A DNA stretch of 64,000 bases from Vespa crabro. Its lineage: Eukaryota > Arthropoda > Insecta > Hymenoptera > Vespidae. The notes under the pieces are model-generated. The model made no database searches. It worked only from the letters and a program-made list of their open reading frames with translations, and was not told the origin of the DNA. The DNA lies in contig NC_060967.1 in the NCBI RefSeq assembly GCF_910589235.1, positions 4,689,938 to 4,753,937 on the forward strand. Direction: 5' to 3'. Positions 39,865 through 53,595 of the stretch are shown one piece after another (position 1 is the first letter of the stretch; the number at the start of each line of letters is the position of its first letter). The position numbers were made by a program, and so were the translations under genes.

Positions 39865-40372
39865 GATAATGACGATAATAACCTTACTGACGATAATAAT
39901 AATATCAATATTAACGATAACACCGAAAATAATAATAACAATAATAATATTAATAATAATAATAATAATAGAAATAAGGATAATATCGATGACAACGAAA
40001 ATAATATTATTCATAATAGTGTCGATTAAAAATAATAACGAAAATAACGTTATTCACGATAATGTCGATAATAATAATAATAATTATATCAGTAATAAAG
40101 ATAATAGAGATAATAACAAAAACAATAATAACGATAATAAAGATATTAACGATAATAATAACAGTAATAATAATAAAGATAATAACGATATTTACGATAA
40201 TAAAGATATTTACGATAATAATAATAAAAATAGTAACGATAACAACGATGAAATCGATAATAACGATAATAATAATAATATTAACTGTAATAACGATAAA
40301 TACAATAATAACGATATAGATAAAAATAATAATATAGATAATTCCGAAAATAATCATAACTATATTAAAGAT
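39865..40372. repeat. B block, copy 1
   Basis: gacgataataaccttactga near 39872, atcgatgacaacgaaaataa near 39986, ttattcacgataatgtcg at 40050, gatatttacgataataaag near 40190 and gataattccgaaaataatc near 40338. All recur at 53580-54110; the last part recurs at 42780-42900. Confidence 0.9.
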
Positions 40373-40454
40373 AATAACAATAATAATAATAATAGTAATA
40401 ATAATAACAACGATAATAACGATAATAACGATAATAATAATAATAACGAAAATA

Positions 40455-41270
40455 ACGCCATTAACGATAATAACGATAATAATAATAATATTAACAACGA
40501 TATTATCTACAATAACGAAAACATCGAGAATAATAATAAAAATAAAATCGATAATCGCGATAATAACGATAAGAAAACTGATAATAATATCAATAATAGC
40601 GATAATAACAATAATAACAATATTAATAGTAATAAAAATTTAGAAAATATCGATAATAAGGATAATAATAATAAAGTTAATAACGATAAAAAAGACATTA
40701 ACTATAATAATAATGACAATTATAACGATAATAACGAAAATAACGATAGAGACGATAATAACGAAAATGAAAAAATAATAATAACGATAATAACGATAAT
40801 ATCAATAATAATTACGACGAAAATAACGATAATAAGGATAAATACGTTAACTTTGAAAAAAATAATAGCAATAATATCGATAATAACAATAATAACGATA
40901 ATAATTATAATAATAATAACAAGGATAATAACGATAATTTCGATAATATCGATGATAACAATAACCATAATAATAATAATAACGATAATAATGATAATAA
41001 CGTTATTAATAATAATAATAACACTAAAAACAATAATAATGATAATAACAATAATTATGATAGCATTACAAACAATAATATCGATAATAACGATAATTAC
41101 GATAATAATTATAACAATAATATCGATAATAAAGAAAAGAAATATAATAATATTAACAATAATATCGAAGGCAACGATATTAATGATAATTTTAATATTT
41201 ATATATCGATAATAAGAATTATAAGGATAAGAACGAACAAAACTATAAATAAGTAAATAACGACAATTAT
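40455..41270. repeat. C block, copy 1 (diverged A)
   Basis: acatcgagaat at 40521, aatttagaaaatatcg near 40637, acaaacaataatatcg near 41068 and ataaggataagaacgaac near 41220 (agaacgaac is also at the A end). Its order parallels A, so C looks like an older branch of A. Copy 2 is at 55090-55855 (offset 14636). Confidence 0.87.
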
Positions 41271-41289
41271 AACAATAATAATAACGATA

Positions 41290-41870
41290 ATGACGATAAT
41301 AACGGTAATGACCATAATAACGATTATATTAATAACGATAGTAACGATATTAGTAATAATAATAATAATGATAATAACGTTAATAACAAAAATAATAATA
41401 AGGTAATAACGAAGTTAACGACAAAACCGATAATAATGATAATAGCAATAATAATAATAATAACAATTAAAATAATAACGCTAATAACTATAATAATGTG
41501 AACAATAATAACAATCATAACGTTAATAACAATAATAATAATAGCAATAATAGCTATAACATCGATAATAACAATAATCGTAATAATAACGATAATAGTG
41601 GTAATAACGATGACAACGATAATAATAATAACAATAATAACGATAATAAGGATATTAACGGTAATAACGATAATAATAATAATAATAAAAATGATAATAA
41701 CGATATTTACGAAAATAAGGATAATAATAATAGCAATATTAACAATAATACCGACATAAATAATAATAAGAATAATAAAGACAGTAACAATAATAATAAT
41801 AGTAATACTAATGTTAATAACGTTATAAACGATAATAACGATAATAATAATAATCATAATAACATTAATA
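41290..41870. repeat. D block, copy 1
   Basis: cggtaatgaccataataacg near 41303, aggtaataacgaagttaacg near 41400, atgtgaacaataataac at about 41507, atcgtaataataacgataat near 41578, and atatttacgaaaataagg near 41702. Copy 2 at 55860-56290 shares this order through the first four tags (offset 14582). Confidence 0.88.
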
Positions 41871-42142
41871 ACAATAATAACGATAATAACATTAATAACG
41901 GTAATTACGATTAAAATAATAATAACGAATAAACGATAATAACGATATTAACGATTACAATAATAATAATAATATCGAGAATAACGATAATAAGGATAAT
42001 AACCACAATAACGATTATAACGAAAAAATAATAATAATAATAACGATAAAAAAGATAATAAAGACAATAATAATAATAATAATATTAAAAATAATGATAA
42101 TTTTAATGACGATAATAGCGGTAATAATAATAAAAACAATAA
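41838..42142. repeat. EE block, copy 1
   Basis: aattacgattaaaat at 41903, atatcgagaataacgataa near 41972, attataacgaaaaaat at 42014 and ttaatgacgataat at 42103. Copy 2 at 61978-62280 keeps an offset of 20139-20143 across these tags, so the pair is almost free of length changes. Confidence 0.89.
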
Positions 42143-42159
42143 TAATATTATTCATAATA

Positions 42160-42480
42160 CCGATAATGTCGACTATAATGGAAATAATAATAATAAAAAT
42201 ATCGATAATAACGATAATAACGATAATAACGATAATATCGATAATAATAATAATAATAATAACAGTAATAGCGATAATAACGATAATAACTGCAATAATA
42301 ATAATTATAATAAAAACAATAATATCCATAACAATGATAATGACGCCAATAATAATAATAATAATAATATTAATAATAATAACGATAACGACGACAATAA
42401 TAATAAAATAATAAAAATAATAACAACAATAACGACAATAAGATAATAATGATAATAATAATAATAACGAAATTAAGAAA
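42160..42480. repeat. H block, copy 4
   Basis: taataccgataatgtcgac near 42155, tataatggaaataataataa near 42175, and aatgataatgacgccaataa near 42332. The opening matches the end of G copy 3 at 63720, and the rest matches H elsewhere. A Z element follows. Confidence 0.78.
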
Positions 42481-42570
42481 TATAATAAATATAATAACGA
42501 AATGGTATTAACGAACAAATCGACAATTGTAGTAATAGTAATAACGATGATAACGATAGTAACGACAATA
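42480..42570. repeat. Z element at 42.5 kb
   Basis: ataataaatataataacg near 42482, aatggtattaacg near 42502 and cgacaattgtagtaatag at 42521. Single unit. Confidence 0.8.
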
Positions 42571-42779
42571 AAAATATTAATAATAAAGAAAATATCAATA
42601 TTATAGCAAATAACGATTATAACGATAATAATAATAACAATATTAACGATAACAATGAAAATAATGATAATAATAGTAGTAATAATAACAATAATAACAA
42701 TAATAACGATAATAAAGAGAATAACGATAATTATGATAATAACAATTATAATAATAACGAGAATAACGATAATAGTAGA

Positions 42780-42905
42780 ATTGATAATAACGATAATAAT
42801 AATAATATTAACTGTAATAACGATAAATACAATAATAACGATATAGATTAAAATAATAATATAGATAATTCCGAAAATAATCATTACTATATTAAAAATA
42901 ATAAC
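42780..42905. repeat. B fragment, copy 3
   Basis: aatattaactgtaataacg near 42807 and gataattccgaaaataatc near 42864 match the end of B at 40270-40370 closely. The earlier parts of B are absent. Confidence 0.82.
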
Positions 42906-42964
42906 GATAATAATAATAATAATACTAATAATTCTAACGATAATAACGATAATATCGATAATAA

Positions 42965-43350
42965 TAATATTAATAAGAACGAAAATAACGTTAATAGTAA
43001 TAAGTATAAAATCGATAGTTATGTTAATAATGAAAATATCCATAATAATAATAATAAATATAACAATACTACATAACAATATTAACGATAATAACGTAAA
43101 TATCCATAATAATAATAATAATTATAACAATAATAACGATTATTAATATAATAACGATAATAGTAAGAATAATAATAATATCGACAATATGGTTAATTCC
43201 GAAAATAACGGTAATAATGATAATAACTATAATAACGACAATAATAATAATAATAATAAAGATAATAACGATAATAACGGTAAAAGCGATTATAATAAAA
43301 ACAACAATAAAGATAACAACGATATCAACAATAATAACAATAATGACAAT
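42965..43350. repeat. U-V segment, copy 3
   Basis: U-type aataagtataaaatcg at 42999 is followed by V-type ggttaattccgaaaataacg at 43191. The same U-then-V order occurs at 10.4, 47.4 and 50.7 kb. V continues with acgacaataataataataat and then loses similarity. Confidence 0.75.
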
Positions 43351-45611
43351 TATAGCTATAATAACAATAATAACGATAATAACGATAATAATAATAACAC
43401 TAATAACAATAATATCGACAATAACGATATTACAATAATACTAATATCAATTATAACGATAATAACGGTAATAAAAATAATATTAATAATAATGATAATG
43501 ATAACAATAATAAGGATAATAGCAATAATATTAATAACAAAATTAACAATTATATTGATTATAAAGATAATGATAGTATCGATAATAATAATTATAATAA
43601 TAACTAAAATTACGATAATAATAATAGAAAAGATAATAATACTAATTATTACAACCATATTAACGATAATAACGATAATATTAATAAAATTAAAAACGAT
43701 AATAATGTTTATAACGATAATAATAATAACAATAACATTGATAATAACGACAATAATCATAATAACTGTAATAATAATAACAAAAATATCTATTAAAACG
43801 GTAATAACAATAATAATAATAACAATAATGACGATAATAACGATAATAACGATAATAATAATAATAATAATGACGATAATAATGGTAATAAAGCGTAATA
43901 ATAAATACAACAGTAACAATAGTAATAATAGCAATAATAACGATGGTAACGAAATGGAAGATAATGGTAATCATATTAATTACGAAATTAAGGATAATAA
44001 CGATAATAACGATATAAATAATATAAATATTAATAATACTTATAATAATAATAAAAATACTATCGATCATAAATATAATAACGTTAATAATAATCATAAT
44101 AATAACAATAACTATCATAACAATATTAACGATAATAGCGGTAATGACGATAACAATAATAACAATAATTACGATAATATCGATAACAATTTTAAAAATA
44201 ATAACGATCATAAACATAATAGTAATAATAATAACATGTATAATGATAATAACTATAATAATAATACAAAAAAAATAATAACAATAATAAAGATAATACC
44301 GATATTGACATTAATAACAATAATAATAATAGCAACAATAACGATAATTAAGAAAATAAAAATTATAATTAAAACTATACTAAGGATAAGAACGATGTCA
44401 TCAAAAATATTAATAAGAAAAATAGAGATAATATCGATTATATTAATAAAAATATTAACAATTATATAGATAATTATAATAATAATATTAACAATAATAA
44501 CAATAATAACAATATTTACGATAATAAGGATAATAAAAAAGACGATATTTACGAATATAACGATAAAAGAAATATTAATAATACCAATAATATGGATAAT
44601 AAAGATAACGTCGATAATAATAATAACAATAAAAATGATAATATAGATATTAATATTATCAATATTTACGATAATAAGGATAATTTTAATAATAATAATA
44701 ACGATAATAACGGTTATAACGATAAATATTATAACGATAATAACGATATTAACGATAATGACGATAATAACAATAATAATAATAATAAAAATAAAGATAA
44801 TAACGAAATTAATGGAAATAACGATAATAATAATAAAATAATAACGATAATAACGATAATAATAACAATATTAACAATAATAACGATAATAGCGATAACA
44901 ACGTTAATAATTTTAGTAATTATAACAATAATATTATTACTAACGATAATAACGATATTAAAGATTCTAATAATAACGATAATAACGTTGATATCGATAA
45001 TAATAATAACAATATTAACGATAATATCGATAATAATAATTATGACAATAACAACAACAAAACAGGTAATAACGATAATAATATAAACGATAATAACAAT
45101 AATACTAATAATAATACTATCTATAATAACAATAATAATGATAATAATAATAATAATAATAACAATAATTACGATAATAAAGAAATTAACGATAATAATA
45201 ATGATGATAATTACGATAATAGTGATAATAATAATAACGAATATAACGATATTATCGATTATAATTAGATTTATAATAAAGATAATAATGATAAAAACGA
45301 TATTAATAATACAAATGTTAATACGTACACGATGCTAACAACATGATGATAATAACGATAATAATGATAATAACGATAATAAAAAAATAATATTAATGAG
45401 AAGAATAACGATGATACCGATAATAACGGTAATAATAATAATAAATATAAATATAATATCGTTAATAAGGATAGTAATAATAATAATAATAATAATGACT
45501 ATAATAATGATAACAATAATTACGATAAGGAGAAAAATAACGATATAATTTATAATCATAAAATCGATAACAACGATTATAACGGTAATATTAATAATAA
45601 TAATATCAATT
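43351..45611. repeat. Triplet repeat, long stretch without recognised partners
   Basis: About 2.3 kb of basic repeat. The region 45318-45350 (aatacgtacacgatgctaac, then acatgatg) stands out as non-repetitive, and the shorter word tacacgatg recurs near 60602. No gene or RNA signal. Confidence 0.66.
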
Positions 45612-45650
45612 AAAAGTGTGTGTGTGAAAAGATGATAGTGTCTATAATAA
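45612..45650. repeat. Isolated GT run
   Basis: gtgtgtgtgtg at 45616-45626 is followed by aaaagatgatagtgtctat. It is the only GT dinucleotide run I saw, and the flanking 20 bases do not fit the triplet pattern. W-type sequence starts just after it. Confidence 0.9.
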
Positions 45651-45654
45651 TAAC

Positions 45655-45895
45655 GATAATACCGATACTAATAATAATAATATTATTGTTAGCAACAAAA
45701 ATAATGATAACGATGTTTATAATAGTAATAATAATTACGGTTATAACGTTACAAATGATATTAATGCTAATAACGATAATAACGATAATAAAAAGAATAA
45801 TAACAACGATATTAACGAAAATATTAACAACAATTGTAACGTTAACAACGATAATAAAAATAATAATAATAATATCAATAACGAAAGTAAAGAAA
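45655..45895. repeat. W copy 3 with E copy 5 (first half)
   Basis: gatgtttataatag at 45712 (W), then gaaaatattaacaacaattg near 45819 (E). The E end reads aacgaaagtaaagaaaat rather than the gtataataacggtgac tag. The W-then-E order matches 2.5-2.9 kb. Confidence 0.75.
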
Positions 45896-46099
45896 ATAAC
45901 TATAACAATAAAAAATCTAATAGTGATAATAACGATTATAATAATAATATTAACGATAATATCAGTCTTAATATTAACAGTAATAACATTAAAAACGATA
46001 ATAACGATAATAAAAATAATAACCATAACAACGATAATAATAACATTACTACTAATTACAATATTAACGATAATAACGGTAATAAAAATAACAATAATG

Positions 46100-46295
46100 A
46101 CGATATTAACTAAAATAGTGTTAACAATTGTAACGAAAACAACGATAACAACATTAATAATAATAATAATAATAGCGAAGGTAAGTATAATAAGGATGCC
46201 ATCGATAAAAATAATAAAAATTAGAACGATAATAAAGATAATAACGATAATAATAATACTAATAATAACGATAATAACGATTATGACATTAAAAT
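46100..46295. repeat. E block, copy 6, with CC start
   Basis: gttaacaattgtaacg near 46121 and gtataataaggatgcc at 46185, then actaataataacg near 46258 where CC starts. The end reads gatgcc instead of ggtgac, a variant shared with the next E copy. Confidence 0.76.
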
Positions 46296-46429
46296 TATTA
46301 TTGATAATAACTTCAATAGTAATAATAATAATAACGATAATATCGATATTAACGATAATAAAAATAATAATAATAAAAATATTAACGATATTGACGATAA
46401 TAAAGATAATAACACTAATAATTATAAAA

Positions 46430-46700
46430 ACGACAAGAATAATAATAAAATATCTATAGTAACAATAATAACGATAATGACGATAACAACGATAATAATA
46501 TTACTAATATTAATAATAATAACGAAATTAAGTATAATAACGATGCCATCGATAATAATAATAAAAATAAGAATGATAATAAAGATAATATTGATAATAA
46601 TAATACTAATAATAACGATAAAAACGATAATAACAATAAACGTATTAAAAATAATAACGATAATAACGATACTAACGATAATAGCGATAATAATAATTAC
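46430..46700. repeat. K copy 2, E copy 7 and CC
   Basis: aaaatatctatagtaacaat near 46448 (K), gtataataacgatgcc at 46532 (E, end only), then actaataataacg near 46608 and actaacgataatagcg near 46670 (CC). The E and CC ends sit about 75 bases apart, as in most copies. Confidence 0.74.
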
Positions 46701-46878
46701 AACAAAAACAATATTAACGATAATAACAATAATAACAATTATAATGATGACGGTAATAACGATGACAATCGTATTAATGATAATAACGATATTATCGAAA
46801 ATAACGATAATAACGGTAATAATAATAACAATAATATCAATAATAACGATAATAGCGATTATAACGATAATAATGACA

Positions 46879-46927
<49 letters not shown>

Positions 46928-47179
46928 TAGTAATGATTACAACGAAAATAATGATAATATTGGTAGTAATAATACCAATAATTACAATAATAACGATAAA
47001 AAAGATAATAATGATAATTACGATAATAACAATTATAATAACAACGATAATAACGATAATAACAAATAATAAATAATAAAATAATAATAAAATAATAATA
47101 ACAATATTAACGATAATAACAGATATAGTAATAATAATAATAACGATAATTACGATAATAACGATAATAATAATAATAG
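46701..47179. repeat. Triplet repeat with pure AAT run
   Basis: Basic repeat with an uninterrupted AAT run of about 44 bases at 46880-46923 and an AAAT-type patch near 47068-47098. No partner recognised. Confidence 0.7.
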
Positions 47180-47217
47180 TAACAATAATATTCCCCACAA
47201 TAATAACAATAATAATG

Positions 47218-47254
<37 letters not shown>

Positions 47255-47735
47255 TAATAACAATAAAAACGATTATGATAGGAATAATATTAATAATTAT
47301 TATAACGATAATAACGATAATATCTATAATAATATTAATAAGAGCGATAGTAACGTTAATATTAATAACTATAAATTAGGTAATAATGAAGTTAATGACA
47401 ATAACTATAATAATAATAATAAATATAAAAATATCTATAATAACTATAACAATAATAACAATAATAACGATTTTTACGATAATAAGGATAGTAATATTGG
47501 CTATAATAATGATAACAAAGATAATAACGTCAATTATAAATAATATAATAATATCGATAATAAGGTTAATTACGAAAATAACTGTAATAAGGACAATAAC
47601 AATTATAACGACAATAATAATAATAATAAAAATTATACTAACGAAAATAATAACAAAAGCGATTATAATAAAAACAACACTAATGATAATAACGAAATTA
47701 ACAATAATAACGATAATAATAATAACAATAATACG
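47180..47735. repeat. Y-U-V segment, copy at 47 kb
   Basis: attccccacaataataac near 47190 (Y), aataactataaattagg at 47364 (U) and ggttaattacgaaaataac at 47574 (V). The Y-U-V order equals 10.1-10.6 kb. The V part continues with agcgattataataaaaac, as at 43290. Confidence 0.8.
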
Positions 47736-47889
47736 ATAATAACGATAATAATAATAAAAATTATAACGATAATAACGATAATAGCGAAAACACCGATAAT
47801 AATAATAATAATACCGATAATAAAGATAATAAAGGTAATAATAGTAATAACAGTAATAATAGTAATAATAGCAATAATAACGATAATAA
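47736..47889. repeat. Triplet repeat, no partner recognised
   Basis: Basic repeat with a short run of agtaataat units near 47840-47872; nothing else seen. Confidence 0.6.
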
Positions 47890-48242
47890 CGATAATGACG
47901 ATTATAATAATAATGACAATAACGGTAATAGTGATTAAAACGATAATAACGATATTAACATAATAAAAATAAAGATAATATCGAAAATAAGGGTAATAAT
48001 AATAAAATTAATAACGATAAAAAAGACAAATAATGATAAATGTAATAACATTAATAACAATAATAACAATAATTACAATAACAATAATAATGGCAATACC
48101 GGTAATAGTAATTAAAACGATAATAACATTATTAACATAGTAAAAATAAAGATAATATCGAAAATAAGAGTAATAATAATAGAATTAATAACGATAAAAA
48201 CGACAAATAATGATAAATGTAATAACAATTATAATGATAATA
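47890..48242. repeat. 177-bp tandem duplication
   Basis: aaagataatatcgaaaataa at 47971 and 48148, gacaaataatgataaatg at 48025 and 48202, and attaaaacgataataac at 47934 and 48111 are all 177 bases apart (59 triplets). The units differ at a few positions. I saw no single-unit relative elsewhere. Confidence 0.94.
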
Positions 48243-49384
48243 ACGACAATAACCATAATAACGATAATAAGCAAAAGAACAACAGTTGTAACGATTATTA
48301 CGATAATAATGGTATTAATAATAGTAATAATATCATTAATAACAATAATAAAGATAATAACGGTATTAATGATAGTAACGATAATATAAATAATAATGTC
48401 AACAATTATAACGATAAGGACGTAAATAATAATAACGGCAATAACGATAATAAAAAAAATGTTAATAGCGATAATAATAATAAAAATTATAATGATAATA
48501 AACATAATTACGCTAATAAAGATAATAATAACAATAATAACAAAAATATCGATAATAACAAAGATAATAATAAAAATAACGATAAGAAAGAAAATAACGA
48601 TACTAAAAATAATAATAATGATAATGAAGATAATAATAATAATAATAACAACAATAATAACGATAATATCGATAATAATTATAACAATAATAACGATAAA
48701 AACGATAATAACGGTAATAATAATAACAATATTAATGTGAAGAAATATATTAACGAAAATAATAATATTAATCTTAACTATGATAACGATAATAATGGAA
48801 ATAGAAATCGAAATTATGACAATAATAACACAAATATTGATAATAACTATAATATCGATAAAATATTAACATTAATAACGACAAAACAGATAATATTTAC
48901 GATAATAATAGTATTAACAACGATAATAACAATAATGACGTTAATAGCGATAATAATAATAATAATAATATTAATAAATTCGACAATAAGGATACTTACG
49001 ATAACAATAGTAGTAATAAAAGCACTAATGTCAATTATAACGTTAATAATGGTAATAATGGTAATAAAAACAATAACATCAACAATAATAGAGGTAATTA
49101 ACTAAGAAAAAACAACGGTAATAACGTTCATAACAAAAAAACCGTAATAGCGACAATAATAATTTCAACAATAACTTTAATAATAAAAATAACGATAATA
49201 ACTATAATAAAAAAAGTAATAATAATAATAACAATAATTAAAGATAATGACAATAATAGCAATAATACTGATAATAAAGATATAAATAAAATAATAATAA
49301 AAATAATAATAATAATATCAAGAATAACAATAGTAAGGATGATAATAATAATAATAATATCGATAACAGAGATAATACCCATAA

Positions 49385-49424
<40 letters not shown>

Positions 49425-50509
49425 GATAGTAATGATAATAACGAAAATAATATTTGTAATAATAACACTAATCAAAATAATAAAGGTAATAACAATATTA
49501 ATAATAATAATATTTACAATAATAACGATAATTTCGATAATAATATTTTTAACAATAATAACGATAATGAGGATAGTCACAATAATAACGATAATAATGA
49601 CGATAATATCGATAGTAACAATAATATTGATTATAATGAAATCAATTATAAAAATAATAATGATATTATCAATAATATCGGTATTAATAATTACAATATC
49701 AACGATAAAAACAATAATAATATCAATAATAATAACGATAATAGCGGTAATAATAATAATATCATTGAAAACGCTAATGACGATAATAACGATAATAACG
49801 ATAATATTATCGATAATAACGAAAATAATAACAATAATATTGATAATAACAATAATAGCTATAATAATGATAATAATTACAATAATAATAACTAAAATTA
49901 CGATAATAATAAAAACAATATGAACGATAATAATGATGAATCAATAATATCGATATTATTAATTACAACAATAAGAATAATAACGATAATAATATAATAA
50001 CGAAAACAATAATAAGGATAATAACGAAAATAAAGGTAATATTAATAATTATAATAACGATAACAACGATAATAACGATATTAACTATTATAACAATAAC
50101 AATAATAAGGATAATACCGAAAATAAAGATAATAATAATACATATAATAACTATAACAATGATAATAACTATTATATCGCTGATAATAATAATAATAGTA
50201 ACAATAATAATAATAATAAAAGGAAAAAAGATAATAACGAAAATATTAATAACAATAGTAACGTTAATAAATATAATAATAGTAATAATAAAAACAAAAT
50301 TTACGATAATAACGATAAGAATGATTATAAAAATAATAATAATAGCAATAATCACGATAATATCCATAATAATAATCATAAAAGCATAGTATAATAACGA
50401 TAATAATAAATTAAACATAATAACGATATTAACGATGACAGCGGTAATAATGATAATAATAATATAAATAACAACGGTAATAATGATATTAATAATAATA
50501 ACAATAAAA
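48243..50509. repeat. Triplet repeat, long stretch without recognised partners
   Basis: About 2.3 kb of basic repeat. The most decayed parts are 49096-49150 (aactaagaaaaaacaacgg, then aaaaaaaccgtaatagcg) and about 50218-50235 (aaaaggaaaaaagataa). No gene or RNA signal. Confidence 0.66.
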
Positions 50510-51214
50510 ACGATAATGACGATAATTACGATAATAACAATAGTAATAATGACAATAATATCGAAAACAACGATAAAAACGATATTATTAGTAATAAAAG
50601 TAAAGATAATATCGGTAAAGTGGATAATAATAATAATATTATATTCAATAATAACGATAATAAAAATAATAATAATAATAATAACGAAAATATCGTTAAT
50701 AGTAACAACTATAAATTCGATAATAATGATATTAATGAAAATAAATAAAATAATAATAGTATATATAACAATAATAACGATAATAACAATAATAAATATA
50801 ACATCAATAACGATAATTACGATAACGATAGTAATAATTACAATAATGACGATAACAAAGATGATAATGATAATAATAATAATAAAAATATTATCGATAA
50901 TAAGGATAATTACGAAAATAACGGTAATAAAGATAATAACAATAATAACGACAATAATAATAATAATAATAATAACGATACGAACGATAATAACGATAAT
51001 AATAAATATAATAATAATGATAATAACGTTATTAACGATAATAACGACATTAATAGTTACAATAAAAACGATAACCTATAATAATTATAATAACGATAAT
51101 TATAAAAACAATAATTACTATAATAACGATATTAACAAAAATAATAATAATAAGAATAACAACGATAATATAGAAATAACGATAATAATAATAACAATTA
51201 TAACAATAATAACG

Positions 51215-51240
<26 letters not shown>
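50510..51240. repeat. T block, copy 2 (single-unit form)
   Basis: acaataatatcgaaaacaac near 50552, ggtaaagtggataat at 50614, U-type acaactataaattcg at about 50706, V-type ggataattacgaaaataacg at 50904, and acctataataattataat at 51074. Copy 1 at 12.9-13.9 kb lacks the V-type insert, whereas this copy lacks the tandem duplication. Confidence 0.87.
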
Positions 51241-51252
<12 letters not shown>

Positions 51253-51349
51253 GATATTAACGATAAGAACGATAATAATGATAATAATCTTAACAATAAT
51301 AACGATATTAAAGATTATAAGGATAATAATAATAAGGATAAATTCGATA

Positions 51350-51665
51350 ATGACGATAGGAATAATAATTTAATATCGATAGTAACAATAATAACGTCAA
51401 AGACTATAGTAACGATAATAGCAATATCTATAATAACGATAATAAAGACAATAATAATAACAATAATAATATCGTTTGTAACTATAATAACGATGATAAC
51501 CATAATGACGTTAATAACGATAATATCGATAATAATAATAATAATAATGACAGTAATAATAATAATAATAATACCGATAATAAAGATAATGACGACAATA
51601 ATAATAATAATAATATTAATAATAATAACGATAATGACAATAATAACGATAATAATAATAATAAT
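51350..51665. repeat. K-type start and H block, copy 5
   Basis: taatatcgatagtaacaata near 51371 (K), aatatctataataacg near 51424, gataataaagac near 51439, ataaccataatgacg near 51495 and gataataaagataatgac near 51577 (H). The gacgcc word reads gacgac here. Confidence 0.75.
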
Positions 51666-51785
51666 AACAATAATATTCACCACATTAATAACAATAATAA
51701 CGGATATGTTAAGAATAATATTAATAATATTAAAGATAATAATGATAATAACGATATAATCGATAATAATAATTAGAATAATAAC
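51655..51785. repeat. Y block, copy 2
   Basis: attcaccacattaataac near 51674, ataacggatatgttaag near 51698 and acgatataatcgataat near 51752 match 10150-10260 closely. Placement between H and U equals the 9-10 kb order apart from the missing Z pair. Confidence 0.82.
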
Positions 51786-52790
51786 CTTAATAACTACAAT
51801 AATGATAATAATAATAATAATTATAACGATAATAACGATAATTTCGATAATAACAATATTAATAAGAGCAATTGTAACGTTAACAGTAATAACTATAAAA
51901 TCGATCATAATGATATTAATGAAAATAACTATAATAATAATAATAAATGTAACAATAATAACGATAACAACGAGAACAATATTAACGATAATAAAGTTAG
52001 TTATACCAATAATAATAACAATAATAACGATAATAAAGATAGCATTAATAATAAAAATAACGATAATGCCGATAATAAAGTTAATAATAATAATAATATC
52101 AATTATAATAATAACTATAATAACGATAATAACAATAATAGCAATAATAACCACGAAAATAACGATAATAGCGATAACAATAATAATAACACTAACAATA
52201 TAAATAATTACAATAGTAACGATAATAACATTATGACGATAATAATAATAATAATATTAACGATAATAGCGGTAATGAAGATAATAACGAAAATAAGGAT
52301 AATAACATTATAGTTATTAACGATATAAAGGACAATAAAGATAATAACAATTACAATTATAAAGATATTAATGAAAATAACGATAATAATCAAAATGAAG
52401 ACAATAATAATAATAGTAATAACGATAATAATTATAATAACGATAATAATAAAATCGAAAATAATGACAATAATAATAATAATAATACCGATAATAATGT
52501 TAATAACGAGAACATCGGTAATAATAAAAACAATAATATCGATAATAACGATATTGACGATATAATAATAATAATAATAATTTCGTTAATTAGGTTAATT
52601 AGGAAAATATCGGTAATAACCACGATAACCGGGGAATCGATAATTAACAATGAAATCGATAATGACGATAATAACGACATTAAATGTAATAATAATAACG
52701 ATAATAACGATAATATCGATATTAATAATTGCGATAATGTCGACAAAAGTAATAATAATATTAATGGTATTAACGATAATAACGATAATA
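51786..52790. repeat. S block, copy 2
   Basis: Counterpart of 33190-34140: attaataag at 51858, tagttata at 51998, ataaggataataacattata near 52292, ttcgttaattaggttaatta near 52582 and cgataaccggggaatcg near 52624. The offset is constant at 18667 over the first 140 bases, then 18629. Confidence 0.91.
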
Positions 52791-53595
52791 GTAATTATAA
52801 TAATAATTACAACAATAAAAATATTAATAATAAAAATAATAACGATGATAACGATATTGACGATAATAATAATAATATTAACAACGATATTAAGTAATTA
52901 ACGATAACATCATGAATAATAAAAATAATATTGATAATAACGATAATAACGAAATAAAATTAATAATATTATCGATAATTGCGATAATAACGATAATAAA
53001 AAATTAATAGTAATAAGAATAAAGATAATATCGCTAATAACGATAATATCGATAATAATTATGACGAAAATAACGACGATAATAATAATCATAATCGGTA
53101 ATAAGGATAAATACGATAACATCGATAATAATAATAGCAATAATGTCGATAATAACTATAATAACGACATTAATAATGATAATAATAATAAGAATAATAA
53201 TAATATGAAGAAGGATAAAAACGTTAATTACGATAATAACGATAATATCGACAATGATAATAATAATATTAAAGATAATAATAATAATAACGATAATAAT
53301 ATTAGTAATAACATTAAAAACAATAATAACGATAATAACAATAATAATAACAGCATTACAAACAATAATATCGATAATATCGATAAATACGATAATAATT
53401 ATAATAATAATAATAACAATTAGTTATATAATACTATTAACAATAATATCGCTGACAACGATAATAACGATAATTATAATAATTACATATAGATAATAAG
53501 GATTATAATGATAAGAACGAACAAAACTATATAAAAGAAAATAACGGCAATTATAATAGTAATAATAGCGATAATGACGATAATGACGATAATAA
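52740..53595. repeat. A block, copy 3 (truncated by B)
   Basis: attaatggta at 52760, cggtaataaggataa at 53096, a changed tag (caattagttatataatac near 53418) and actatataaaag at about 53526. At about 53580 the sequence leaves A within a gataatgacgataat word and continues as B. In copies 1 and 2 A instead runs on for some 300 bases. Confidence 0.89.
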
